A stretch of DNA of 64,000 nt, from contig NZ_CP011930.1 of NCBI RefSeq assembly GCF_001040945.1, positions 3,529,021-3,593,020 of the forward strand, read 5' to 3'. The position numbers and the translations under genes are program-made. Each line of letters begins with the position of its first letter. Within the stretch, counting starts at the first letter, position 1. The DNA comes from Herbaspirillum seropedicae (GTDB lineage Bacteria; Pseudomonadota; Gammaproteobacteria; Burkholderiales; Burkholderiaceae_D). Shown piece after piece: positions 28,139 to 37,449 of this stretch. The notes under the pieces were generated by a model. It was not told the DNA's origin, made no database searches, and saw only the letters and a list, made by a program, of their open reading frames with translations.

Positions 28139-28658
28139 AATCATCAAGAACAAGACCGTCGTCAGTGACGACTGGACCGTCCTGCGCCTGGCTGAAGGCG
28201 AGACCGCAGAGACCGTGAACGTGCCGCAAGGCCGCGTGATCGTGCCGCTGAAGGTGTGGCAGGCGCAGGGCGAAGCCCTGAAGTCGCGCGCCGAGATCGG
28301 CGTCTGGTTGGCCAGCGATGAACGCCCGGAGGAACTGAAGGGCCAGTTGGACAGCTTCAAGGTCGTCGCCGTGGACTTCCCCAAGTTCGCCGATGGCCGC
28401 GGCTATTCCATCGCCTACAACCTGCGCGCCCGCCTGGGCTACACCGGTGAGCTGCGCGCCATCGGCGATGTGCTGCGCGACCAGCTGTTCTACATGCAGC
28501 GCGTGGGCTTCGACGCCTTTGCCGTGCGTGCGGACAAGAACATCCATGACGCCGTCAAGGGTCTGACCGACTTCTCCGAGAAGTACCAGACCTCCTGGGA
28601 CGAGAAGAACCCGCTGTTCCGCCGCGTCAAGCGGGAAACCGCGCAGACGGCGGATTAA
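28131..28658 (+). CDS. DUF934 family protein, partner of sulfite reductase
   Basis: 175-residue protein recognised as DUF934, found next to single-subunit sulfite reductases in many beta- and gammaproteobacteria. It has a central V-A-V-D-F-P-K-F-A-D-G-R-G-Y-S segment, the conserved core. No cysteine-rich cluster motif or Rossmann fold is seen, so an electron-transfer role is only a guess from gene order. ATG 28131 lies 7 bases inside the end of cysI, so translation is coupled. Confidence 0.85.
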   Translation: MPEIIKNKTVVSDDWTVLRLAEGETAETVNVPQGRVIVPLKVWQAQGEALKSRAEIGVWLASDERPEELKGQLDSFKVVAVDFPKFADGRGYSIAYNLRARLGYTGELRAIGDVLRDQLFYMQRVGFDAFAVRADKNIHDAVKGLTDFSEKYQTSWDEKNPLFRRVKRETAQTAD

Positions 28659-28675
28659 GCCTAGCCTGAACCACC

Positions 28676-28796
28676 GCCCGTTCGGGCTGGGTAGCGGCGC
28701 AGCCGCGTATCGAAGCCTGTCCTGAGCCTGTCGAAGGGACGCACAGACGGCGCGCCTTCGATACGGCCCTGACGGGGCCTACTCAGTACGAACCGG
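28676..28796. repeat. Dispersed intergenic palindromic repeat, copy A
   Basis: The DUF934-cysH gap is almost filled by an element with GTAGCGGC..GCCGC followed by GTATCGAAG on the left and CTTCGATACGGCCC..GGGCC-TACTCAG on the right. The same framework occurs at 51555-51656. The centre contains GTCCTGAGCCTGTCGAAGG, a short sequence that recurs in intergenic DNA of many proteobacteria. It could form a long cruciform or RNA stem inside the cys transcript. Confidence 0.8.
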
Positions 28797-28814
28797 GAGA
28801 AGGAAAGAATACAC

Positions 28815-29546
28815 ATGTCGAACCAAGCCTTGCAGGAACTCATCGCCAAGACCCAGGCCACGCTGGAACGCATCGCCGCCGAGTACGCCCCGGCTGCGCT
28901 GGCCTCCAGCCTGGCTGCCGAAGACATGGTGCTGACCGACCTGATCCTGCGCGGCAAGCTGCAGGACCGTATCAGCATCTTCACCCTGGAAACCGGTCGC
29001 CTGCACAAGGAAACCGTGGGCATGATCGACCGCATCCGCGCGACCTACGATTACGAAGTCGCGCCCTACCGTCCGCAGCCCGAAGCAGTAGAAGCCTATG
29101 TGCAGAAGAACGGCGCCAACGCCTTCTACGACAGCGTGGAACTGCGCAAGGAGTGCTGCCACATCCGCAAGATGGAGCCGCTGAACCGCGCCCTGCAAGG
29201 CAAGGCCTCCTGGGTCACCGGCCAGCGCCGCGCCCAATCGGTCACGCGCGCCGAGCTGCACGTGCAGGAACGCGACGAAGCCCACGGCATGGAGAAGTTC
29301 AACCCCCTGGCCGACTGGTCGGAACAGGACGTGTGGGACTACATCCGCGCCAACGACGTGCCCTACAACCCGCTGCATGACCAGGGTTATCCGTCCATCG
29401 GCTGCGAGCCCTGTACCCGGGCCATCCAGCCCGGCGAGGATATCCGCGCCGGCCGCTGGTGGTGGGAGAACCCCGACTCCAAGGAATGCGGCCTGCACGT
29501 GGTCGATGGCAAGCTGGTGCGCATCAAGTCGCACGCAGCGAGCTGA
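28815..29546 (+). CDS. cysH: Adenylyl-sulfate (APS) reductase, thioredoxin-dependent
   Basis: 243-residue CysH-family reductase converting APS to sulfite and AMP. It has the four cluster cysteines that mark the [4Fe-4S] APS-reducing type, C114-C115 (K-E-C-C-H-I-R-K) and C197-C200 (G-C-E-P-C-T-R), plus the catalytic C225 in K-E-C-G-L-H. PAPS-specific enzymes lack the cluster pairs. This agrees with the absence of an APS kinase domain in CysN and of a cysC gene here. The P-loop side begins with S-S-L-A-A-E-D-M-V-L (31-40). Confidence 0.93.
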   Translation: MSNQALQELIAKTQATLERIAAEYAPAALASSLAAEDMVLTDLILRGKLQDRISIFTLETGRLHKETVGMIDRIRATYDYEVAPYRPQPEAVEAYVQKNGANAFYDSVELRKECCHIRKMEPLNRALQGKASWVTGQRRAQSVTRAELHVQERDEAHGMEKFNPLADWSEQDVWDYIRANDVPYNPLHDQGYPSIGCEPCTRAIQPGEDIRAGRWWWENPDSKECGLHVVDGKLVRIKSHAAS

Positions 29547-29595
29547 ACCAGAATTCAACCAGAGCAACAACAAGCAAAGCATCGGAAGGTCCGGC

Positions 29596-30531
29596 ATGAA
29601 CACAGCGGTAGACAAACTCTTTTTGGACAACGCCAGCAATCGTCACCTCGACTGGCTGGAATCGGAAGCCATCCACATCATGCGCGAGGTCGCGGCCGAG
29701 TGCAGCACCCCGGCGCTGCTGTTCTCCGGCGGCAAGGACTCGGTGGTGCTGCTGCGCATCGCCGAGAAGGCCTTCCGCCCCGGCAAGTTCCCCTTCCCGC
29801 TGGTGCACATCGACACCGGCCACAACTTCCCGGAAGTCATCGAATTCCGCGACCGCCGCGCCGCTGAACTGGGCGAGCGCCTGGTAGTGCGTTCGGTGGA
29901 GGACTCGATCAAGCGCGGCACCGTGCGCCTGCGCAATCCGCAAACTGATTCGCGCAACGCTGCGCAAGCCGTGACGCTCCTGGAAACCATCGAGGAATTC
30001 AAGTTCGACGCCTGTATCGGCGGCGCGCGCCGTGATGAAGAAAAGGCCCGCGCCAAGGAACGCATCTTCTCCTTCCGCGACGAGTTCGGCCAATGGAATC
30101 CCAAGGCCCAGCGCCCCGAGCTGTGGGACCTCTATAACACCCGCGTGCATCCGGGCGAGAACATGCGTGTCTTCCCCATCTCCAACTGGACCGAGCTGGA
30201 TGTGTGGCAGTACATCGCCCGCGAAAAGCTGGCCCTGCCCTCGATCTACTTTGCGCACGAACGCGAGGTGATTCCGCGCAATGGCCTCCTGGTGCCGCTG
30301 ACCGACCTCACCCCGGCGCGCGAAGGCGAGACCGTGGAAAAGCAGGTGGTGCGCTTCCGCACCGTGGGCGACATCTCCTGCACCTGCCCGGTCTCCTCCG
30401 ATGCTGCTTCAGTCGAAGCCATCATCGCCGAGACCGCAGTGACCCAGATTACCGAGCGCGGCGCCACCCGCATGGACGACCAGACGTCCGAAGCCTCGAT
30501 GGAAAAACGCAAGAAGGAAGGATATTTCTGA
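29596..30531 (+). CDS. cysD: Sulfate adenylyltransferase subunit 2
   Basis: 311-residue ATP sulfurylase catalytic subunit that adenylates sulfate to APS. The PP-loop S-G-G-K-D-S lies at 44-49, with H-I-D-T-G-H-N-F-P-E and G-G-A-R-R-D-E-E-K-A-R as further conserved segments; the C-terminus ends in K-R-K-K-E-G-Y-F, as usual. ATG 29596 is preferred to longer frames overlapping cysH. Its stop overlaps the cysN start (TGATG), ensuring coupled synthesis of the heterodimer. Confidence 0.97.
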   Translation: MNTAVDKLFLDNASNRHLDWLESEAIHIMREVAAECSTPALLFSGGKDSVVLLRIAEKAFRPGKFPFPLVHIDTGHNFPEVIEFRDRRAAELGERLVVRSVEDSIKRGTVRLRNPQTDSRNAAQAVTLLETIEEFKFDACIGGARRDEEKARAKERIFSFRDEFGQWNPKAQRPELWDLYNTRVHPGENMRVFPISNWTELDVWQYIAREKLALPSIYFAHEREVIPRNGLLVPLTDLTPAREGETVEKQVVRFRTVGDISCTCPVSSDAASVEAIIAETAVTQITERGATRMDDQTSEASMEKRKKEGYF

Positions 30532-31862
30532 TGAACGCCGCCGCAACCCAAGCACAACTGGCCCAGACCGCCGCCCCCTCGCACGAACGCGGCCTGCTGC
30601 GCTTCATCACCGCCGGTTCCGTGGACGATGGCAAGAGCACCCTGATCGGCCGCCTGCTGTTCGACAGCAAGGGCATCTTCGCCGACCAGTTGGACGCCAT
30701 CTCGCGCGCCAAGCACAAGCGCACCGTGGGCGACACGGTGGACCTGTCGCTGCTCACCGATGGCCTGGAAGCCGAGCGCGAGCAAGGCATCACCATCGAC
30801 GTGGCCTATCGTTACTTCGCCACGCCCAAGCGCAAGTTCATCATCGCCGATACCCCGGGCCACGAGCAGTACACCCGCAACATGGTCACCGGCGCTTCCA
30901 CGGCCGACGCCGTCATCATCCTGGTGGACGTCTCCAAGGTGAAGCTGGGTGAGGATGGCAGCGTGGAACTGCTGACCCAGACCAAGCGCCACTCCACCAT
31001 CGCCCACCTGCTGCAGATCCAGCACGTGATCGTGGCCGTCAACAAGATGGACCTGGTGGATTACGACCAGACCGTCTATGACCGCATCGTCGGCGCCTAC
31101 CAGCAGTTCGCGCAGCAACTGGGCTTGCAGGATGTGCACGCCATCCCGCTGTCGGCCCTGGCGGGCGACAACGTGGTGGAAGCCAGCGCGCGCATGCCCT
31201 GGTACCAGGGTCCGACCCTGATCACCCTGCTGGAATCGCTGTCGGTGTATGAAGATGCGCACGAAGAAGCCTTCCGCTTCCCGGTGCAGCTGGTGGCCCG
31301 TCACAACGGCCATGAAGCCAATGACTTCCGTGGCTACATGGGCCGCATCGAAGCCGGCAAGGTCGCCCGTGGTGACAAGCTGGTGGTGCTGCCCAGCGGC
31401 CAGAGCGCCACCGTCAAGGACATCCAGACCCTGGACGGCTCGCTGGAATCGGCCTCGGCCGGCCAGTCGGTGACCATCCTGCTGGACGAGTACCTGGACA
31501 TCTCGCGCGGCGACCTGCTGGCGTCGGCGGCCCAGCCTTCGACCATCCTCAAGACCGTCAACGCCGATGTGTGCTGGCTCTCCGAGGAACCGCTGGACCT
31601 GCGCCGCAAGTACTGGCTCAAGCACACCACCAAGCAGGTGGCGGCGCGCGTGGCCAAGGTCGATACGCTCTTGGACATCAACACCCAGGAACGCCGTCCC
31701 GCCGAGACCCTCAAGCTCAACGACATCGCCCGCATCAGCGTGAACGTGCAGCAGCCCATCGCCGCTGATGCCTACCAGGCTATCCGCGCCACCGGCGCCT
31801 TCATCCTGATCGACGAAGTGAGCCACCAGACGGTCGCCGCTGGTATGATTCGGATCGACTGA
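30531..31862 (+). CDS. cysN: Sulfate adenylyltransferase subunit 1 (GTPase)
   Basis: 443-residue EF-Tu-like GTPase subunit that drives sulfate activation. G1 is G-S-V-D-D-G-K-S-T (29-37), G3 is D-T-P-G-H-E-Q-Y, and G4 is N-K-M-D. The protein stops after the EF-Tu domain 3 region, so unlike NodQ/CysNC fusions it has no C-terminal APS kinase. With the APS-type CysH this means sulfate is reduced through APS and not PAPS. Confidence 0.96.
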   Translation: MNAAATQAQLAQTAAPSHERGLLRFITAGSVDDGKSTLIGRLLFDSKGIFADQLDAISRAKHKRTVGDTVDLSLLTDGLEAEREQGITIDVAYRYFATPKRKFIIADTPGHEQYTRNMVTGASTADAVIILVDVSKVKLGEDGSVELLTQTKRHSTIAHLLQIQHVIVAVNKMDLVDYDQTVYDRIVGAYQQFAQQLGLQDVHAIPLSALAGDNVVEASARMPWYQGPTLITLLESLSVYEDAHEEAFRFPVQLVARHNGHEANDFRGYMGRIEAGKVARGDKLVVLPSGQSATVKDIQTLDGSLESASAGQSVTILLDEYLDISRGDLLASAAQPSTILKTVNADVCWLSEEPLDLRRKYWLKHTTKQVAARVAKVDTLLDINTQERRPAETLKLNDIARISVNVQQPIAADAYQAIRATGAFILIDEVSHQTVAAGMIRID

Positions 31863-31899
31863 TTTTCTTTCGATCCGCAATCGTATCTTCGACCAGGCC

Positions 31900-32661
31900 A
31901 TGGCCACCCAACAGGCAGCGACTTCACACTCTTCTGATTCACCCGCCCCCAGCCCGGAACATCCGGGCATGGTGTGGCTGGTCGGCTCCGGCCCGGGCGC
32001 CGCTGACCTGTTGACGGTGCGTGCCGCACGTCTCCTGGCGCAAGCCGAGATCGTGCTGCACGATGCGCTGGTCACCCCGGACATCCTGGCGCTCTGCCCG
32101 CAAGCCGTACTGGTCTCGGTCGGCAAGCGCAGCGGTCAACGCTCCACGGCCCAGCCCGTGATCAACCAGAAGCTGGTGGAAGCCGCCCAGCAGTACCGCC
32201 GTGTAGTGCGCTTGAAAGGCGGCGACCCCATGCTCTTCGGCCGTGCCGATGAAGAGATGCGGGCGCTGGAAGAACACCACATCCCCTACGAAATCGTCCC
32301 CGGCATCACCGCCGCGCTGGCCGCCGCCTCGGCCGCCAAGCGGCCGCTGACGCGGCGCGGGATTGCGCGCAGCGTGTCGTTGTTCACCTCCAGCACGGGC
32401 GTGGACGAGCCGGACGAGGTGCGCATGCCCAATGGCGATACCCTGGTCCAGTACATGGGCGGGCGCGAAGCCACGGCCACGGCGCAACGCCTGCTGGCGC
32501 TGGGCCATGCGCCCGATACGCCGGTAGTGGTGGTGGAGAACTGCAGCCGCCCCGACCAGCATATCTACCATCTGCAACTGGCCGGCCTGGAAGCCGGACT
32601 GCAAGCCTGCAGCGGGCCGGTGCTGGTGATGATCGGACCGGCCCTGGCGGATCGCCACTGA
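31900..32661 (+). CDS. cobA: Uroporphyrinogen-III C-methyltransferase
   Basis: 253-residue SAM-dependent methyltransferase that makes precorrin-2 from uroporphyrinogen III, the first step to siroheme. It has [15 protein letters not shown] near the N-terminus, [13 protein letters not shown] as the central motif, and the P-G-I-T-A-A segment. It lacks the N-terminal CysG oxidase/chelatase domain. It follows cysN by 37 bases and supplies cofactor for the sulfite reductase of the same locus. Confidence 0.93.
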   Translation: MATQQAATSHSSDSPAPSPEHPGMVWLVGSGPGAADLLTVRAARLLAQAEIVLHDALVTPDILALCPQAVLVSVGKRSGQRSTAQPVINQKLVEAAQQYRRVVRLKGGDPMLFGRADEEMRALEEHHIPYEIVPGITAALAAASAAKRPLTRRGIARSVSLFTSSTGVDEPDEVRMPNGDTLVQYMGGREATATAQRLLALGHAPDTPVVVVENCSRPDQHIYHLQLAGLEAGLQACSGPVLVMIGPALADRH

Positions 32662-32668
32662 GGACACC

Positions 32669-33040
32669 ATGCACCTGCTCCATGACCCTGCCGCGCCACC
32701 GGCCGCCTCCATCGACTTCGACAGCTTCCTCAAGGTCGACATCCGCGTCGGCACCATCCTCTCGGCCGAGGCCTTCCCCGAAGCACGCAAGCCTGCCTTC
32801 AAGCTGAAGATCGATTTCGGCCCCGCGATCGGCGTGCGCCAGAGCAGCGCCCAGATCACCACCCACTACACGCTGGACCAGCTGGTCGGACGCCAGGTCG
32901 CAGCGGTGGTCAATTTCCCGCCACGCCAGATCGGCAAGTTCATGTCGGAAGTGCTGACGCTGGGCTTTCCGGACGCGCAAGGCGAGGTGGTGCTGTTCAG
33001 CCCTGATCAGGCCGTTCCCAACGGCGCGCGCCTGTTCTGA
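32669..33040 (+). CDS. csaA: CsaA-type tRNA-binding protein
   Basis: 123-residue OB-fold protein of the EMAP/Trbp111 group: [15 protein letters not shown] (18-32), [14 protein letters not shown] and a C-terminal P-N-G-A-R-L-F. CsaA proteins are homodimers with chaperone-like or tRNA-binding activity. It starts 7 bases after cobA but has no clear link to sulfur metabolism. Confidence 0.9.
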   Translation: MHLLHDPAAPPAASIDFDSFLKVDIRVGTILSAEAFPEARKPAFKLKIDFGPAIGVRQSSAQITTHYTLDQLVGRQVAAVVNFPPRQIGKFMSEVLTLGFPDAQGEVVLFSPDQAVPNGARLF

Positions 33041-33067
33041 TCGCGGACCGCCGCGCGGCACAAAAAA

Positions 33068-33100
33068 AAGCCCGTTCGGCATGAACGGGCTTCTTCCTTT
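33068..33100. terminator. Bidirectional terminator between csaA and sirB
   Basis: A 10-bp perfect stem AAGCCCGTTC/GAACGGGCTT (33068-33092) with a 5-base loop, an A-run on its left and a T-rich right flank. It ends the cys operon transcript and the converging minus-strand unit. Confidence 0.85.
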
Positions 33101-33118
33101 ACAGCGCTCCGGCAAGCT

Positions 33119-33484
33119 TCAGCTGCCGGCCGCTACGCAATAGGCGGCGATCGCCTGCAACACGGCCTCATCCTCTCCCACTGCCGGCACGGTCCGGATT
33201 TCCGCCTGCGGATGCGCCTGGCGCAACTGCTCCAGCAATTGCGGCAGATCGCGCCGCACATGGCCGCCCTGCCCCAGGAACACCGGAATGACGGTGATGC
33301 GCTGGCTGCCAGCGGCCACCTGCTGCGCCACCACGCTGGGCAGATCGGGCTGCATCAGTTCCAGGAAGGCCAGTTCCACGCTGGCCTGGGGCATGGCAGC
33401 GCGGGTCAGGGCCCGCAGGCGTTCAAAAGGCGCAGCCCAGGCAGGGTCGCGGGCGCCGTGGGCGAAGAGGATCAGACTTTGCAT
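33119..33484 (-). CDS. CbiX/SirB-type sirohydrochlorin chelatase
   Basis: 121-residue short-form class II chelatase. The metal-binding histidines are H9 (L-F-A-H-G-A-R-D) and H75 (G-Q-G-G-H-V-R-R-D-L-P). Such single-domain proteins dimerise and insert Fe2+ (or Co2+) into sirohydrochlorin. Next to cobA and cysI the likely product is siroheme. The precorrin-2 dehydrogenase step is not encoded in the window. Confidence 0.85.
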   Translation of the reverse strand: MQSLILFAHGARDPAWAAPFERLRALTRAAMPQASVELAFLELMQPDLPSVVAQQVAAGSQRITVIPVFLGQGGHVRRDLPQLLEQLRQAHPQAEIRTVPAVGEDEAVLQAIAAYCVAAGS

Positions 33485-33514
33485 GAGGAGCTCAGGTCAG
33501 GTTGAAACAAGCGG

Positions 33515-34645
33515 TCAGGTCCGTTCCACCCACCACAGCGCCCCCGCCGCCAAGGCCATGAACAACAGGCTGGGCAGGGCCGCCGTGACGAAGGCCGGCC
33601 AGGTGTTGAGCAGGCCCAGGTGCGAAAAGAGGCTGTTGATGAGCTGGAAGCACACGCCGATCATGATGCCGGTAAAGATCTTCAGGCTCACCCCGCCGGC
33701 ACGGAAGTGCAGGTAGGCGAAGGGCAGCGCCAGCGCCAGCATCACGAAGATGGACAGCGGATAGACGATCTTCTTCCAGAACGCGATCTCGTAGCGGTCG
33801 GTACGCTGGTTGTTGGCTTCCAGGTGCTTGGTGTAGGCCAGCAGGTCATAGGCGGACATGCGATCCGGGTCGGCGAAGAGTACCGAGAGGATTTCCGGCG
33901 TCACCTCGGAGACCAGTGTCAACTGGGCCGACTTGACGGTCTTGACCGGCTCGGTGATCTTGCGGTCGCTGCCGCCGGTGAAATCGGACTGGACCACGTC
34001 CGACAGCGTCCACTGGTGATTGCCGTCATACATGCCGGCCTTGGCTGTGACCATGCGGGCCATGTGGAAGTCGGAATCCAGCTCGTAGAGCTTGACGCCC
34101 TCGATGCGGCCGTCCGGCTGCACGGTGCGGATATTGATGAAGCGGCTGCCCACCACATTGCCTTCCAGGCCATGGTCACGGATCACGTCCTTGGCCCACA
34201 TGCCGGAACGGAACTGCGACGACAGGGACGCGCCCTGGGCCTGCAGCTTGAGCTTCTCGGCCCATTCGGTGGCCTTGGGGGCGATCAGTTCGCCAAAGAC
34301 GATGGTCAGCACGGCAAAGCCCACGCCGATGCGCGCCAGCACGCGTGCGGCCTGGCCGGTGGACATGCTGGAGACGCGCATGATGGTGAATTCGGAGCGC
34401 GCCGCCAGCTGCGACAGGGTGTAGATGGTGCCGATCAGCACGGCGGTGGGCATCAGTTCATAGACGTTGCCGGGCAAGCCCATCAACACGTAGAACACCG
34501 CCTGCTGCAGCTTGTAGCCATTGCGGCCGACCTGCTCGAGCTGCCCCATCATCTCGAAGAAGGCGAACAGCGCCAGGAAAGCCGCCAGCGCGAAGAGCAC
34601 CGAGCGGGTGATCTCGGAAGTGAAGTAACGTTGGATGACACGCAT
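33515..34645 (-). CDS. lptG: LPS export ABC transporter permease LptG
   Basis: 376-residue inner-membrane permease of the LptB2FG lipopolysaccharide extractor. Three N-terminal helices, a periplasmic beta-jellyroll (about 125-265) and three C-terminal helices. R-Y-F-T-S-E-I near the start and the L-P-G-N-V-Y-E-L-M-P-T-A segment are typical of LptG. It begins one base after the lptF stop, so the two are coupled. Confidence 0.94.
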   Translation of the reverse strand: MRVIQRYFTSEITRSVLFALAAFLALFAFFEMMGQLEQVGRNGYKLQQAVFYVLMGLPGNVYELMPTAVLIGTIYTLSQLAARSEFTIMRVSSMSTGQAARVLARIGVGFAVLTIVFGELIAPKATEWAEKLKLQAQGASLSSQFRSGMWAKDVIRDHGLEGNVVGSRFINIRTVQPDGRIEGVKLYELDSDFHMARMVTAKAGMYDGNHQWTLSDVVQSDFTGGSDRKITEPVKTVKSAQLTLVSEVTPEILSVLFADPDRMSAYDLLAYTKHLEANNQRTDRYEIAFWKKIVYPLSIFVMLALALPFAYLHFRAGGVSLKIFTGIMIGVCFQLINSLFSHLGLLNTWPAFVTAALPSLLFMALAAGALWWVERT

Positions 34646-34646
34646 C

Positions 34647-35777
34647 TCAGGCCTCGCGCTGGAACGTCATGGCGCGGCGCACACGGCTCCACAACCGGGA
34701 TGGATGATAGGGATGGTTGATGTTCAGGCGCAGCGCGAACATGCCCACGATCAGCAGGACCACGACCACGTGGACCGGCCACCAGGCCATCATGAAGGTG
34801 GCGCGGCCCTGCGCCACCGAGGCCTGGAACACGCTGACCGTATTGCTGTAGACCACGAACAGCAGCAGCGCCACCAGGAGGCCCAGCGACCGTCCGGCGC
34901 GCGGATTGACGAAGGACAGCGGGATGGCCAGCAGCATCAGGGTCAGCGCCATGAAGGGCAAGGCGATGCGCCAGAGCAGTTCGCCGCGGGCGTAGCCGTC
35001 GTTCTTGGCCACCAGCTCATTCATCTGCAAGGCCCGCGCCGAGCGCTCGCCGGCAGCGTTCTGGGACTGGTTGCCGATCAGCAGCCCATAGCGTTCGAAG
35101 TCGACGATCTGGAAGTCCGGCAGGCCGGGCGAGCCGTCATAGCGGCGGCCCTGGTTCATGACCACGAACTTCTCGCCGTCGGGATCGATGACGGTTTCGC
35201 CTTCCTTGGCCACCACCACGCTGTTCTTGCCATCGGCGCCGATGGTATTGACGAAGATGTTGCGCACCTTGGAGGCGTCGCCCGAAATGCCCTCGACAAA
35301 GAAGATGCGGTTGGCCGCAGCGGACTCCTGGAACTTGCCCGGCGAGACCCGGGCGATGTCCTCGCGCTGCTCGAAGCGGCTGCGGTATTCGCTGCTCTGC
35401 TGGTTGGCCCAGGGCGTGGCCACGAAGGACAGCGCCGCCACCAGGGCCACGATGGGCCAGCCGAAACGCAGCACCGGAGCGATCCAGCGGGTCAGCGACA
35501 TGCCGCAGGCGAACCAGACCACTATCTCGGAATCCTGGTAGCTGCGCGTCATCACCAGCAGCACCGAGATGAAACCGGTGAGGATGAGGATGATGGGCAT
35601 GTAGTTCAGGGACTGGAAGCCGATCAGGGCGATCACGTCCTGGGAGGCGACCTGGCCGCCGGCGGCCTGGCCCAGTATCTTGATGAGCATCACGGTCAGG
35701 GTGATGGTGAACAGCGTCGTGAAGACCCCACCTGCGGTGCTGGTCAATTCGCGTCGAAGTGCGCGCTGGAAAATCAT
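34647..35777 (-). CDS. lptF: LPS export ABC transporter permease LptF
   Basis: 376-residue partner of LptG, with the same 3+3 helix and jellyroll layout. The N-terminus M-I-F-Q-R-A-L-R-R-E-L is the usual LptF start, and the coupling segment T-R-S-Y-Q-D-S-E-I-V-V-W binds LptB. ATG 35777 is chosen although the frame continues upstream. Divergent from pepA, the same arrangement as in E. coli. Confidence 0.94.
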   Translation of the reverse strand: MIFQRALRRELTSTAGGVFTTLFTITLTVMLIKILGQAAGGQVASQDVIALIGFQSLNYMPIILILTGFISVLLVMTRSYQDSEIVVWFACGMSLTRWIAPVLRFGWPIVALVAALSFVATPWANQQSSEYRSRFEQREDIARVSPGKFQESAAANRIFFVEGISGDASKVRNIFVNTIGADGKNSVVVAKEGETVIDPDGEKFVVMNQGRRYDGSPGLPDFQIVDFERYGLLIGNQSQNAAGERSARALQMNELVAKNDGYARGELLWRIALPFMALTLMLLAIPLSFVNPRAGRSLGLLVALLLFVVYSNTVSVFQASVAQGRATFMMAWWPVHVVVVLLIVGMFALRLNINHPYHPSRLWSRVRRAMTFQREA

Positions 35778-35893
35778 GGAAATGGCGGAAAGTCTCTGAT
35801 GTCGGGTCAATGAATGCGGGCGCTGGTCCGAAGCGTCCTGTCCGGGCCGGCCCACCCGGCGAACTCATGCGCGCGTGGCGTCGAAATGGGCTC

Positions 35894-35899
35894 TATAAT
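35894..35899 (+). promoter_or_regulatory. -10 element upstream of pepA
   Basis: A perfect TATAAT lies 30 bases before the pepA ATG. No good -35 is seen at 16-18 bases, so it is supported only by the -10 box and its position. Confidence 0.5.
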
Positions 35900-35928
35900 C
35901 GCCAGGTAATTCATACAAAGGACGAACG

Positions 35929-37449
35929 ATGGACTTTAGCACAAAAACATTGGACGCAAAAAACGCCGTGACCGCCGTCAAGACCGGCGCACTGGTGGTT
36001 GGCATCTATGAAAACCGCAAGCTGTCCAAGGCCGCTGGCGCGCTCGACAAACTGGGCGCCATCAGCGCCGCCCTGAAGTCGGGGGACATTTCCGGCAAGC
36101 CGGGCTCCACCCTGCTGCTGCGCGGCGTCACCGGCATCGCTGCCGAGCGCATCGTGCTGCTGGGCCTGGGCGCCGAGGAAGAGATCGCCGACAAGAGCTT
36201 CGCCACGGCCAGCAGCGCGCTGGTGCGCACCCTGGCCACGCTGGGCTGCGACGACGCCGCCCTGGCCCTGCCCTTCGACGGCGTCAAGGGCCGCGACCTG
36301 ACCTGGACCATCCGCAACGTCGTGCTGGCCGGCCGTGACGCGGTCTACCGTTCCGACACGATGAAGAGCAAGAAGGACCCCGCTCCCACTGGCGTGAAGA
36401 AGGTGACCCTGCTGGTCCCGGCCAGCGACAGCGTCACCGCCAAGGCGGCCCTGGCCGAAGCCGTGGCCCTGGCCAATGGCATGGCCCTGACCAAGGAGCT
36501 GGGCAACCTGCCGGGCAATGTCTGCACCCCCACCTACCTGGCCAATACTGCCAAGAAGCTGGCCAAGCAGTTCGGCCTGGGCGTGGAAGTGCTGGACCGC
36601 AAGCAGCTCCAGGCGCTGAAGATGGGCAGCTTCCTGTCGGTCACCAACGGCAGCGACGAGCCGCCCAAGTTCATCGTCTTGAAGCACATGGGCGGCAAGG
36701 CCAAGGATGCGCCGGTGGTGCTGGTGGGCAAGGGCATCACCTTCGACACCGGCGGCATCTCCCTCAAGCCCGGCCTGAACATGGACGAGATGAAGTACGA
36801 CATGTGCGGCGCCGCCTCGGTGCTGGGCACCTTCCGCACCATCGCCGAACTGGGCCTGAAGATGAACGTCATCGGCGTCATCCCCACCTGCGAGAACATG
36901 CCCTCGGGCCGCGCCACCAAGCCGGGCGACATCGTCACCTCCATGTCCGGCCAGACCATCGAAGTGCTCAATACCGACGCCGAAGGCCGCCTGATCCTGT
37001 GCGACGCCCTGACCTACGTGGAACGCTTCAAGCCGGCCGCCGTGGTGGACATCGCCACCCTGACCGGCGCCTGCATCGTGGCCCTGGGTCATCACAACTC
37101 GGGCCTGTTCACCCGCGAGGACGAGGCGCATGACGCCCTGGCCAACGCCCTGCTGGCCGCTGGCCGCGACAGTGGCGACACCGCCTGGCGCATGCCGATC
37201 CAGGAGGTCTACCAGGAGCAGCTCAAGTCCAACTTCGCCGACATCGCCAATATCGGCGGGCAGCCAGCCGGCAGCGTCACCGCCGCCTGCTTCCTGGAAC
37301 GCTTCACCCGCAAGTACACCTGGGCGCACCTGGACATCGCCGGCACTGCCTGGAAGAGCGGCGCGGCCAAGGGCGCAACGGGCCGCCCGGTGCCGCTGCT
37401 GACCACCTGGCTGCTGAACCAGGCGCGCGCCAAGGCGGCCCGCGCCTGA
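35929..37449 (+). CDS. pepA: Leucyl aminopeptidase PepA (M17)
   Basis: 506-residue dinuclear-metal aminopeptidase that removes N-terminal residues from peptides; PepA of E. coli also binds DNA. The metal and catalytic residues lie in [15 protein letters not shown] (about 267-281), M-K-Y-D-M-C-G-A-A and the M17 signature N-T-D-A-E-G-R-L (348-355). Full length. The stop codon overlaps the ATG of the downstream hydrolase frame (TGATG), and a strong terminator lies 120 bases later. Confidence 0.97.
   Translation: MDFSTKTLDAKNAVTAVKTGALVVGIYENRKLSKAAGALDKLGAISAALKSGDISGKPGSTLLLRGVTGIAAERIVLLGLGAEEEIADKSFATASSALVRTLATLGCDDAALALPFDGVKGRDLTWTIRNVVLAGRDAVYRSDTMKSKKDPAPTGVKKVTLLVPASDSVTAKAALAEAVALANGMALTKELGNLPGNVCTPTYLANTAKKLAKQFGLGVEVLDRKQLQALKMGSFLSVTNGSDEPPKFIVLKHMGGKAKDAPVVLVGKGITFDTGGISLKPGLNMDEMKYDMCGAASVLGTFRTIAELGLKMNVIGVIPTCENMPSGRATKPGDIVTSMSGQTIEVLNTDAEGRLILCDALTYVERFKPAAVVDIATLTGACIVALGHHNSGLFTREDEAHDALANALLAAGRDSGDTAWRMPIQEVYQEQLKSNFADIANIGGQPAGSVTAACFLERFTRKYTWAHLDIAGTAWKSGAAKGATGRPVPLLTTWLLNQARAKAARA

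Noticed and set aside
25865..28384. An 839-codon minus-strand open frame across the exporter and cysI
   Set aside because: Shadow of well-identified plus-strand genes; no conserved motifs.
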